NCBI GenBank assembly: GCA_022496205.1
Contig: WTXD01000194.1
Span: forward strand, 1 to 18,802
Origin: Gloeopeniophorella convolvens
Lineage: Eukaryota; Basidiomycota; Agaricomycetes; Russulales
DNA length: 18,802 nt
Direction: 5' to 3'
The notes under the pieces were generated by a model. The model was not told the origin of the DNA, did not search any database, and saw nothing but the letters and a program-made list of their open reading frames with translations. The first letter of the stretch is position 1, and the number at the start of each line of letters is the position of its first letter. A program made the translations under genes and the position numbers. This document shows positions 9,511-18,802 of this stretch, piece by piece.

Positions 9511-10998
9511 GAGCGGGGAGGAGGTTCTAAGCTGTTCTCTCAGATATCGTGACAATACTCCCTGCTCTACTTGTACTGACCACAGAGGATCAAACGCGGG
9601 GGGAGACAGCGTGGCCACACCATTTGGCACGCATCAGCACCAGTAAACACTGTGGATCATGCTGTGAGCAACACCATGCCCACATGGATCACTGATCTAC
9701 CTAACATGCAGGCTTGCTCGAGAGTGTCGGGGTGAGAACGCGCGTCGGACATTGGATAGGCACGTTCGACGGACCCAACACAGTTCAAGGCATGCATGTT
9801 GAATATTCGAGGAGCAAAGCCTTGAGCGGTCTTATGATAGTTTGACCTGCAGAGTTTTCCGGCTGTAGCCCAAACAGTTCGGTGCCGGGATATCGGATGG
9901 TGAGTCAAGAGTATGGATGAACATCGTTAAGCGTTGCCCTTCCGGATCTTGGGTTTGGCGAGTGAGCATGTCTGATTGCAGGAGCGAACACAATCAACTA
10001 ACCAAGCACATGCACACTTTTCATCTCCACATCCACGTTCTAGACATCCCGCATTTTTCTCTGGTGTGGGAAATGTCCACTCGACAGATGCTCCCTTGGA
10101 TCCGAGATGTACCGCTGACGGCCCGCGGGTTTAATAGGTTGTCTCTTTTGTCTCCTTTTGAACCCCGCGATGCACTTCACGTTCTCTTGAACGCTATTTC
10201 CGTCGTTAGCTGGTGCGGCTGTAGTTGGTCCAGCAACGGGGTCGATGGCGACTGCGCCAGCAGGTGCGAGTGTGAGCTAACGCATCGGACCTGGGTCCAT
10301 CGTTGAGTCACTGCATCATGCTCATTCAGTCTTGCGCTATGTCAGAATCACGCGAATTAAGTGCCAAGTGGGAACAACACGCGCCAACATCGCACCCAAA
10401 TCGTACCATTCGGCTTGAGCCTCAATGCGACCACTCGGTGGCACCTGATTGATTCGTGCGGGAGGATCAGGCCTCCACTATCGATGTGGCACGATATTTC
10501 TGGCGGAGGGTCGATAGACCGGACGGAGGCTGGCACGCGGTCTAAGCATGATGAGTGCCAAGGAGGCGACGGCGCGCCAGGCTAGGGCCACGTCCGCGAG
10601 GTTTGAGCTTACGTACGCTTCTCACGTCAACTTGAAACCCCCCGCAGTTCGGACTCGACTGCGCACAGCGCGGCTGCCAACGGTGGCGACCACGCCTTGG
10701 TCACCGTCCCGCGCTTTTGAACTTGATCGTCACAATCGTCTCGCGAAGATGACTGCTTTGCACCAGAGGTCGCTATCAATCCTCCCAGCCGCAGCGGCGG
10801 GACCCGCAAACAAAAGACATCTACTATGACAGCCCGAAGTGGTAGCAGTTTTCAATTCAACAAATCGTAAATCTGATGATGATGCACGAAGGGCTCGGTC
10901 GTGCTACTGCGAAAACAATGCGTCTGACAATGGTAGGAATAGGACGTCTTTGCAGAGCTTCGCTTTTGGTGACGGGGGGGAAACATCCTGAGCCGGTG
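9511..10998. other. 1.5-kb stretch without a supported gene
   Basis: This contains the 5' flank of Z3 and the 3' flank of Z4. The minus frame at 9511-9630 continues upstream of the chosen Z3 start without an ATG and may be an additional 5' exon of Z3; a possible 45-nt intron (GTACAA..GAACAG) lies within it. A plus-strand ORF at 9917-10306 (129 codons) includes HNQLTKHMHTFH, which resembles the end of a C2H2 finger but lacks a C-x2-4-C pair. ORFs at 10361-10585 and 10548-10829 (plus) show no motif. Confidence 0.35.
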
Positions 10999-12120
10999 TC
11001 AGTCTGGGGGAGTCGAACGTGAGTCATGATCAGCAAACGTACGTTTCAACGCGAGGAACCTACGATGCTTCTCAATGATTGCGTCCAGGCGACGCCAGTG
11101 CCCAGGTTTGTCGGACCAGGGTATGGTCGATCGGGGCCCGGCGTCGCTCGCTGCAGGACTCGGAAAGTTCAGGGCCTCGGGATGCGCAGAAGAGAGGTGG
11201 TCTGTATAGGCATATTGGCGTCCCGCGGACCAATAGAATTCGCAGCAGTGACCACATTTCAGTTTGGCAAGATGCTTGTCTTCTTGTGCCGGTTGAGACC
11301 TCCGTGTCGGCGGTAACTCTTGGGCACTGGTCACATTTGAAGGGCTTCTTGGCAGTGTTGGCTCTCGGCGTATCGGCTTGAGGGCCCGCACGGAGTGCAG
11401 CAATGGTGACGGCTTGGGGTGGCTTTTCGCAGATCGAGTGAGGGTCTTGGTCGGGGCCCGTGGACGCCACGGAATCACCGTAGTTTGAAACGCCCATGGG
11501 TACCCGTGTACACGTATCGGCGGTCCAACAGGTCCTTGATACGGCTGGACATGGGTGTAAACGTTGTCTGACATGGATGTAAAGCCATAGCTGGGGTAAG
11601 GAGGTCCGTCATAGTCCGCATGCACCTGTGTCACGTTGTGTAACATGGGCTCGCCGTAGCGGACACCCATGTCTCCGACAGGGTCAAGATTGGTGGACTC
11701 TTGGTCGAGATCCATGGAGGGATAGAAGATGCCGCGGCCGCTGGCGTCCACGAGATGACCTGGAAGCATGTCGGGAACGGACTGGGCATCCGGTGAAAGT
11801 AGGGCATCGATCGCCTCTTGTGGTTGAGAAAGTTGGAGGGGGTCACCGAATAGCAGTTGTGGGGGGAAAATGAGAGCGTCTGCATCCCCTTGCCATGGAA
11901 CGTGGTTATAAGGGAGTTCTGTAGAGGTATTAGCAGAGGAGAGAGCAGCATTTATGGTGGGCGCCTGACGTTCGTGGGAAGGAATCCTTGAAGACAAGAG
12001 CGCAGTGTTCGGAACACCAGCGGATCCGGCCACATCATACAATGAGACAGAAGCTGGAGAGTCTGCGGCAGCTGTGCGAAGACCTCCAAAAACGTCCTGT
12101 AGACGGCCATCAGTATCTTA
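10999..12120 (-). CDS. Z4: twin-zinc-finger protein, disrupted in finger 1
   Basis: A frame of more than 340 codons runs from about 12116 to 10999. The N-terminal part is rich in Pro, Tyr, Gln, Asp and Ser (LPGHLVDASGRGIF, YDGPPYPSYGFTSM). Finger 2, KCGHCCEFYWSAGRQYAY, continues TDHLSSAHPEA (C-x2-C-x15-H-x4-H). Finger 1 is also present but split over frames. KKPFKCDQCP (about 11320-11350) is in a second frame. KSYRRHGGLNRHKK (about 11285-11325) is in a third, and DKHLAKLKCGHC is back in the first. The first change can be an intron (for example GTGTAC..CCAAG, 68 nt, ending near 11455). The other two lie about 45 bases apart, too close for introns, and each fits loss of one base. The tail includes WRRLDAIIEKHRRFLAL, probably helical. 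The 5' end is unresolved. It is either a fresh pseudogene or a site of sequence errors. Confidence 0.65.
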
Positions 12121-12576
12121 TGGTAACATCGCCCAGCGAGTGAGACGCAATCCTACCTCTTCCTTGCTCCCAACATGACGGAATCCCCCGCGCTGCGCTC
12201 CCGCGTCCCGTTGTCGGTCGCGAGCACGAGAGGCATATGGCATCCTTGCAGTTGAATCCAGTACCAAGTTGGCCGGGGGTAAAAGCACGGATGTGTTGTA
12301 TGACTCGCATGCGCTGTCATTTTTATAGAGGTCCCGGAGAGGAGGAGGACAATTGTGCTCAGTGCCAGCCAGTGAACCCCTACCCTGCCACCACGCCGTG
12401 TTTGCGTCGAGAGAAAACTATGAACGAGAAGTGTCTACGTCAGCGAAGGAGGCAGACCTCTATACTATACATGGGGCAATTTGTCTGGAAGGACTGGAGA
12501 CTCTGGCGTGAGTATGATCCCTGGGTACACATATATCTGCTTACAGCGTGACTCTGATGCCTGATCGAGGCCATCG

Positions 12577-12933
12577 ATGGTGCCATCACACTATGAAAAC
12601 TTGCAGAACGCGCTCTGGAACTACTCGGTAACCGCCTGTCCTGCTAGCTCCACCGTCGACGAAGCCCTTATCCCCAGCAGGCTGGATCTCGCGATGGGTA
12701 GGCTTCTGGATTATCCTCAAACAGCGACCTGTGATCCCAATCGGAGGGAGGGCTATCTGGCATGATGGCATGTTTACGGGACAGCAAGCAGGTATCAAAA
12801 CGAACCAAATCCTGCGGTGCAGTTTGACCAACCAACGCCTCAACGTCCTGACCCGGAACGCAGGCCTAGGGTCATGCGCGCGGCATTGAAGGTTTTGCTG
12901 GCCATTTCCTGGAATCTGTTTCTGGCACAATGA
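12577..12933 (+). CDS. possible small two-exon gene, 89 aa
   Basis: The first exon, 12577-12697, opens MVPSHYENLQNALW and ends at a GTAGGC donor. The second, 12785-12933, begins after GGGACAG and is Pro/Gln-rich (NEPNPAVQFDQPTPQ). It ends in a hydrophobic stretch, ALKVLLAISWNLFLA, which could be a membrane segment or an amphipathic helix. Phases agree across the 87-nt intron. The 185-codon minus ORF at 12586-13143 overlaps it. No family is recognised, and the intron is longer than most in this window. Confidence 0.2.
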
Positions 12934-13832
12934 CTCCAAGACACACGACCCAGAAGCAAACAAGGCCTCCAGCTTCGATGTCGCAAAGCGAGTCGTCAGG
13001 ATTATCATGTAAGCAGTGTGCCTGAGCGCTGAGCTCTGAGATAGGCAATGATAGCACGAGGAAATTCGAAGTCCGACAACTTGCTGTCGGCACTCGGCTC
13101 GGCGAACAGAGGTCAAGCTGAGGTCATGCAGCGCACACGGCACCCTGTGTCCCCTTCTCTGCGAAAGGTTATCCGCAAACTCTCAGATAGTGTACTTGTT
13201 GGCCGTTGAGTTATCTGCAATCGCCTGAACTGCAGCACGTTTCGACCACACGATACCACTGCCCACATTTCCACTTGATGAACAAGTCTTCGGTATGGAT
13301 AGCGCCGGGCGGATAAGGTCGAGTAGCAAGTCACGAATACGAGGATTGAGCGCTTGAGCGGGGGCAGGGGCTAGAAACTTGCCAAGGCGCTGATTCATGG
13401 GCAGGATACGCCGCTCCAAGACAAACAATGCGTGTAGGTAACTAGGAAAGCCTCCTACGCGCGCGTCATATTAGAGACGATATCGATGGCACGAAGACAG
13501 CGATCGAACGAACCCTATGCAGAGAACAGAATCGGAGGAAGTAGGGCAGGAACGAATAGTGCCAATGCCGAACGCAAGCGCCAGGCTATTTCGTACAGCT
13601 TATTTGTATACTGGTGAGTCAGGTTGGCATTCCAGTGGGCCGGCCCCAGTGGAGACTCTGATCAAGTCGCGCGGATCGCCGCAGGCCGCTAATGAAAGCC
13701 TGAGGTTCGGAAGACATAGAGCCGAAAAAAACCTTGAATGAACTACGCTAACCCCAAAAGAGAGGTACACAAGACACCGCGCACCCCTCGCCCTGAACGT
13801 GTCCTGAGCACTCAGCGAACCTACGATGCACA

Positions 13833-13932
13833 GGATCAAAGAACAACCGTATTTCTGCAATACGTTGCCGCGACCACACACCGGGTACCACGCACCAACA
13901 TCGCGCGGCGCAACGTGAGCAAAATCAGAACA
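13833..13932 (+). repeat. diverged repeat, copy A
   Basis: About 100 bases align with 17397-17498 at roughly 70-75% by eye. Shared runs include TATTTCT, TACGTT, ACACACCG, CACGCRCCA, CGGCGCA and ATCAGAACA. Weaker similarity extends upstream to about 13750. It lies about 270 bases 3' of the stop of the minus-strand gene Z5. I see no terminal inverted repeat or target-site duplication. Confidence 0.55.
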
Positions 13933-14203
13933 TACTGTTGAGATAGGGGATCACGAAGCAGTGGATAAGAGCGATGTGGCGGAGAGAAATCACAAGAGAA
14001 CACATGTACCAGAACCGTGAAATCAAACCGGAAACACCCGAACCACCTCATCCTCGCACCGTCCGGCAGCAACGCCGCCTCCAACGTCATCCAGAGAAGT
14101 TGTATACTATGTACGTCAACATCAGCCAGTTCCGCAAAGAACGTGCCCGCATAACATCGGAAGAAACCACTGGTCAAGATCCGTGATTGCGAGAAGTGTT
14201 TTA

Positions 14204-15795
14204 CTAGCGAGGGCGTCGTGAGCGTACGTAGGGAGGGGCGGGTGTGTGTGTATAGTTCCTGGCCGTCCGTGCTTGCAGTGGCTGGCCGCTGCGCAGCGCG
14301 GGTACCACCTCTGGGTGTCTCTTCTCGAGATGTACCTTGTATTGGTAACGGCGCGATGTTGGCCACATGAATACATCACAGTATTCGCACCGGTTCAACG
14401 ATTCATGCTTCTCCGTTATGTGTCGATTGAGACCTTTCCGCTCCTTGAACTTTTTGTCCACTGGCAAGCAATGTTGACATTGATAGCGTTTCTCTTGAGG
14501 ACGATCCGCAGGGCGCCTGCACAGAGTCTGCAGTGCTCCTACAGGTCCCCCAGACGACCCGATGGGAGCAGCGTAGGCGGACGGGAGTGGTAACCGTGTT
14601 TGTCTAAGGAAGCTTTCTTCGGGGCAACTAGGGAAGGAAGGTGATGGATGGACAGAGACAGCATCATGTGCTGGGTTGTGCCTCGACGCATCTGAAAGGC
14701 CCAATGGACGAGTACTAGTACGAAGACCGGCGTGTCGATATGCCTGTGGGCCTGTGGCGCGCAGCACTCTGTCCAGGATGTATCAGTAAGAACCAAGCGG
14801 CTAGGGAAGTTCGTGGCTGTTGACTTACTGCTGCACCGCGCCCATCGACATGCCTGTTGCCATGCTTGATACGAGATGGCTCCTCCCTCCGTACTGTGCG
14901 AGCCCATCCGGCATTGCGTCTGTATAGTCCACGTGGGCGTAGGTGGTGACCAGGGGGCTCGGATTCCTCAGCCAATCCACCGTAGAGGGTAGGGCCCCAG
15001 AAGTACCGGGAGCGTCGCTTGCGTAGGAGGTTGCAGGTGGATAAGCGGTCTGTACATAAGGAGGTAGCGCATATGCTATATTCTGAGGCTGATGTGGGAA
15101 TTGGGAGGGTCTGTCAAAGGCGAATGCGTCCCCTATACCTGCGCGCGGCGATGCTGAGGCGATACTATCCGGATAATAAGACGCATTCTATGTGACACAT
15201 GATCAATCTCCCGACTAGTCAAAGCAGGCAAAACATATAGCTACCCAGAGGTTGTTCCATGACGTTTCTGACTGGTAACCGCTAGTAGTGGGTGCGCTTT
15301 CCGGGGTAGGGATGGTGTTGGTCTCGGGGAACCAACTGGTGGATTTATGACAGGGTGCGACTGCGACCGAGTAACACCGCCATCCGGACGCCCGTGGGAA
15401 GCGTTTTATGATGGGTCTGATACTCCGGAGCAGAGCAGGATCCGATATCAGCGCTCGGGACGACTGAGGGCGCAGTAAGAGGCGATATTGGTGCTCCTTC
15501 GGAACCGCCCGGAATACTCTTTAGGATGGCTATGGTTAGCAGCGGTATCATGAAAACCACTGCATAGCAGCTGACTCACCTGGCCATCTGTACTAAAAAG
15601 GTCGAACGGCGGCATTCCCAGAGGCGCCTCCGCTTCCCCTTGCGGCCGAGGTTGCACAAAGCTATCATTGGGCCAAACGGACGTGTCTTGTTGGGCACCC
15701 AACTCCGGGAATCCCGTCCTGAGCGGCGGAATGGAAGGTGATGGATCCAGCCCCACCGTCCATGAATCATGCCAAAATTCTCCTCCTGCGTCCAT
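14204..15795 (-). CDS. Z5: intact twin-zinc-finger protein
   Basis: Best-preserved long family member: 452 aa from the ATG at 15793-15795 (MDAGGEFWHD). Exons are 15795-15580, 15518-15378, 15322-15245, 15187-14829 and 14768-14204. Introns: GTGAGT..CTAAAG (61 nt, GCTAAC branch), GTGTTA..CCCGAG (55 nt, the least certain), GTAGCT..CACATAG (57 nt) and GTAAGT..TGGACAG (60 nt). All phases fit. The first 350 residues are disordered-looking and rich in Pro, Ser, Tyr and Gln (ALPPYVQTAYPPATSYAS), like a fungal activation region. Finger 1 is YQCQHCLPVDKKFKERKGLN, then RHITEKH (C-x2-C-x15-H-x4-H). Eight residues later comes finger 2, CEYCDVFMWPTSRRYQYK, then VHLEKRHP. The tail is basic (RSRRPR). A sequence-specific regulator is the natural inference. 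Expression evidence would be needed to prove the second intron. Confidence 0.78.
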
Positions 15796-17841
15796 CTGTT
15801 GTGCCAGAGTCGGGAAGAGGCGGATCAATGGACAGGAGCGAATGTATGCAGAAGTTCAGGTTTCTGTCAAGCACTACAGACCGCCTGCATGAGCATCCGA
15901 GGACACTGTATAGGTGCGAATGCCTACGCTGTGCGAAGAAAAACTCGATCCTACCGAAGCGACGACTGTCGGGCCAGCCGAAGCCCCTGATGTGGTAGCG
16001 GATAGCTTTTTTCTGCAGCTCCTCATCCTTCCAATCGTCTCTATATAACAAGAAGGGACGACCCTCCAACGATGAAGAGGTGAGGCTGGCACCTCGTCCA
16101 CGCCTTGCTGCCATCATGACTATGGCACCCTCCAAAAAGGGTTGCTTAGCCAGCTTTCCCGCCCCAATGGACGGAGCACATCTGCCATTAGTTCGTGGGA
16201 CCTGCCGCAGGGGCACCACGCGTCGGAAGCGTTGGCAACAGATTCTATCGTTCCGAATCGTCTGGAATGATGCGCAATGGTAGTCCCGGTAACCGAGCAT
16301 CCAGCCAGAAGCCATGCTCGTGCTGATTCCAATTAAGATTCTGGCACTATTGTCAGTTGGCAGCTAGGAAGGCAGACTGCTAATATTTGCCCCGCCCAAC
16401 CCTTGACTAAGCTCGAAAAATGGGTTTATGCATGTACGTCCTATCCGGGGCGGCGAATACGTGATGTCAGCGCAAGACGAGCTAGGAGTCCTGAGGACAG
16501 GAAATACGAAATCTCACGATTGAGCTTCCAGCGAATTCTGTGGCATATCTGAAAACCCAGTTTGAACGCTTCAAGGTCAGATGTAGCCTCTGTAGGAGCA
16601 ATTAAAAATAAGACCCAGTGCCACCTCCCATAGCCACATGGCGCCGACGTACTTGACAGTAATCATGGTACTTCGATTGAAGCTGAAAGAGTTCTGGAGG
16701 CTTCTGCGCGCTCGAAGCTCATCTGAACAAGTTGGCGCCACATCCTCAAGGGGAAGTATAACCTCGTTGATGCTAAGATACTACGCAATTTCTTGAGGTC
16801 AGCGGATGCTCTCGCAGCGGAATATGCCGGGCGCCACCCTTCTGGTTATGATAAGTGGGGGATAAAGCTACCTACCTTGGATGACAGATCTGTCAAGGGT
16901 CAGCGCCGCAAGCTCAGCGGCACCGGTGATGTTCACATTATTGGTGGTTGCGACTTCATGTGGCAGCCTGGCGGCGTGAATTGGGTGCCACAGTGCCACC
17001 CCACGCTGATTGTACACTTTTTTTTCGAAAGCGCGCCTTGCCCATGCGATGCGTGCCAATGATTGTCACGACCCCACGCCCGTGCCTAACGCACGTCCAG
17101 CGCGTTGGATCCGCGAGGGAGGCCCGCTGTGACCGTCATTGTTCCAAAACGAGAGGTGACTTACTCGTGATTCTCCCGATCTTTCTCGCATCCGAATCAG
17201 TCGGCGATGGGATGCATGCACGTGTCGCACGTGCGGCGTTCAGAGTGTGCCAGGAGTCAGGATTGCCCACGCGGTAGCTGGATGGCCGCGACTGGGTGCC
17301 ATTCCTATTAAGTACCAAAAAGGGACCGCCTCAACGCCACTCTTGAACCGTCCTAAACCCAAGATAAATCAGCGCTCGGACGACTTGAGATTCACAAGAC
17401 CGGAAAACAACTCTATTTCTACAGTACGTTATCACGAAGACACACCGAGAGCACCACGCGCCAGCACCACACGGCGCAGCGCAGGCAGTATCAGAACAGC
17501 ACAACACGGGACAACAGGCTTGGTAGAAACAGCGTGGAGAAAGGGATGGGAGCGTATAGATATGTACGTCGCCGACCGAAGGAATCGCGGCCGGCGCGTT
17601 GCGGTGCTTATTTTCCTTGTACTTGCATTGAGACTTGGAGTTTGCATTGGATGAGATGGAGGTGCTAGGGCGTGCGTGCTTTGTTTGTATTCAGGATGCG
17701 CAGAGCTATTATATCGATGATTGTAGACGACGAATGGATTGTTGATGTTGTTATTGATTTGACGGCGAGCGGTGCCAAAGAGACAACGGCGGGAGGTATA
17801 GCGACGGGCGGATGTGCGCGGGACACTGTAGGGGACGTGGG
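15796..17841. other. 2.0-kb stretch with a possible finger relic and repeat copy B
   Basis: This is the 5' flank of Z5 and the 3' flank of the kinase gene. A minus frame open over 15767-16315 contains RGFGWPDSRRFG (bases about 15945-15990). That resembles the second-finger core FMWPTSRRYQ of Z5, but without the cysteine pair or the final histidines, so it may be a relic. A TATA-like CTATATAAC lies at 16041-16049 on the plus strand. From 16340 to 17310 I see no convincing gene; the 89-codon plus ORF at 16793-17062 has no known motif. Confidence 0.35.
17397..17498 (+). repeat. diverged repeat, copy B
   Basis: Partner of the repeat at 13833-13932, same orientation, with weaker similarity extending upstream to about 17315. 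It lies about 340 bases 3' of the stop of the minus-strand kinase gene. The position relative to a minus-strand gene end is therefore alike for both copies. Confidence 0.55.
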
Positions 17842-18802
17842 TTACGATGCGCCGCGCATCCACGGCTCGTCCCACAGCGCGCCGACGCGCGCGCGGCGGC
17901 GCGGGTCGCTGACGAGCAACCGCGCCACGAGACTGCGCGCACCGGCACAGCGCGCGAGCGCGGCACCGCAGAGCTCGCCGTAGGCCTCCTCGGCCGAGCC
18001 CTCCGGTGCGGGCCACGCCCACTCGCCGCGCACGACGCGCAGCACCCAGCGGCGCCGCGCGCGCTCGCTGTCCGCGTCGTGCGACGCGGGGGGCGCGTCG
18101 AACGGCAGCGCGCGCGTCGCGAGTGCGAACAGCACGACGCCGAGCGCCCATGCGTCCGTCGCGCGTCCGTCGTACGTGCCCGGCTCGGGCTCCGTGTGCC
18201 GGTACGGGCGGCTCGTGAGCCTCGGATGGCGTTCGGGAAAGTGGCACAGCAGGCTCGTCGGCGTGCGCCGCGACGAGCAGCTCCGGCGCCGCGTAGGACT
18301 CGGAGCCGCAGCGCGTGCGCAGCCACGGGTTTGCAGGGTCAATCATGCGCGCGAGGCCGAAGTCGGTCAGTTTGATCAGTGGCGTGTCGGCGGGAGGGGG
18401 CGCGGCGAATGGGTCGCATGTCAGGAGGATGTCTGTCGGACCCGGGTGTGAGCGCGAGCGGCGAACGCAAGGGAGCATACGGTACGCACTCTCGAGCTTG
18501 ATGTCGCGATGTACGACATACCGACTGTGCATCCATTCGACAGCGCCGACGAGCTCGCACCACATGCGCCGCAAGAGCGCCTCGCTAAGGCGTGCGTGCT
18601 GCTCGTCCGAGTTGACGACGTCGAGCAGCTCGCCACCGGAGGCGTACTCGAGCACGAGCACATGGTGCGTCCTGACGGTGAATGACGCATGCAATTGCGG
18701 CAGGGACGCGTGCACGGGGTCAGGTACTGCGGCCTAATTAGGCCTGCGAATCAGAAGCTTAAATGACAGACGCACGTGCAGCACCTCGACTTCGCGCAGA
18801 AG
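17842..18802 (-). CDS. Ser/Thr protein kinase, CAMK-like, 5' end outside the window
   Basis: Catalytic domain of a eukaryotic protein kinase (ATP-dependent Ser/Thr phosphorylation). Four exons: 18802-18772 (partial), 18726-18490, 18432-18248 and 18183-17842. Introns are GTCTGT..CCGCAG (45 nt), GTGCGT..CGACAG (57 nt) and GTGCCA..CCCGAG (64 nt, the weakest). The second intron splits the Asn codon of the catalytic loop, HRDIKLEN, which is complete only after splicing. Also seen: LLREVEVLH with the likely helix-C Glu, hinge VLVLEYASGGELLD, DFGLARMID, CGSESYAAPELL, then YDGRATDAWALGVVLFAL and LVARLLVSDPRRRARVG. It ends soon after the kinase fold (EPWMRGAS). The glycine loop and catalytic Lys lie beyond base 18802. 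DFG, HRD and APE are intact, so it should be active. CAMK-like is inferred from SESYAAPE and overall pattern; the exact subfamily is unknown. The DNA is much more GC-rich than the rest of the window. Confidence 0.88.

Larger units (their letters stand above)
12121..14203. other. 2.1-kb stretch between Z4 and Z5
   Basis: This holds the promoter side of Z4, one possible small plus-strand gene (12577-12933, listed separately), and the repeat copy at 13833-13932. Possible upstream exons of Z4 lie near 12160-12310: a minus frame ending at a GTAGGA donor near 12156 has a phase compatible with the Z4 frame. The 185-codon minus ORF at 12586-13143 and the one at 13183-13428 have no recognisable motif. 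From 13430 to 13830 I see nothing. Confidence 0.35.

Noticed and set aside
9917..10306. Plus-strand ORF with HNQLTKHMHTFH as another zinc finger
   Set aside because: It lacks a C-x2-4-C pair at the right distance and any second finger; the His run alone is not enough.
10361..10829. Two overlapping plus-strand ORFs between Z3 and Z4
   Set aside because: They share no motif with any gene here and cannot be joined by good splice sites.
640..11360. Programmed ribosomal frameshifting to explain the broken frames
   Set aside because: No slippery heptamer with a following stem is evident, and the breaks occur inside conserved motifs of unrelated genes; decay or sequence error is simpler.
1..18802. 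CRISPR arrays, bacterial operons, LTR ends or transposase genes
   Set aside because: None of the needed repeats, TG..CA termini or transposase/reverse-transcriptase motifs were seen on either strand.

Overview
The window looks like nuclear DNA of an agaricomycete basidiomycete, probably a polypore-like fungus. Genes on both strands are cut by many very short introns (about 45-90 nt) with GT..AG ends and CTNAC/CTAAT-like branch sites. One gene is a STAND/NLR-like ATPase of a type that is abundant in such fungi. There are no bacterial operons, Shine-Dalgarno sites, CRISPR arrays or recognisable tRNA/rRNA genes. No gene is readable as one ORF, so the models below were built by hand from reading frame, splice-site phase and motif conservation.

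Layout. (1) 1-306: a reading frame open to the left edge, minus strand, unrecognised. (2) 446-2899, minus: a Goodbye-NACHT ATPase with seven phase-consistent introns and a 25-nt micro-exon that carries the P-loop. Its C-terminal third has two opposing one-base frame changes. (3) 2900-3890: no convincing gene, but a cluster of GGCACTG-type motifs. (4) 3.9-15.8 kb: five members of one zinc-finger family. Z1 (3891-4326, plus) is short and one-fingered. Z2 (4971-5840, plus), Z3 (8141-9510, minus) and Z5 (14204-15795, minus) have complete multi-exon models. Z4 (about 10999-12120, minus) has two one-base frame breaks in its first finger. Spacers of about 1.5-2.3 kb between them hold only weak ORFs. 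(5) A diverged repeat pair of about 100 bp (13833-13932 and 17397-17498), each lying 3' of a minus-strand gene. (6) 17842-18802, minus: the C-terminal part of a Ser/Thr protein kinase, intact over four exons and much more GC-rich than the rest. It looks like a conserved housekeeping-type gene bordering a fast-evolving island.

The most interesting content is the zinc-finger family. Members with the full layout have a long Ser/Pro/Tyr-rich N-terminus, a classical C2H2 finger ending in LNRH, and a second unusual finger (C-x2-C, then usually a W-x4-R core, then Y/F-x2-H-L/I-x3-H, often followed by P). I infer DNA- or protein-binding regulators expanded by local duplication, with the first finger degrading repeatedly (lost in Z1, His-to-Asn in Z3, frame-broken in Z4). 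Any functional link to the neighbouring NLR is only positional.
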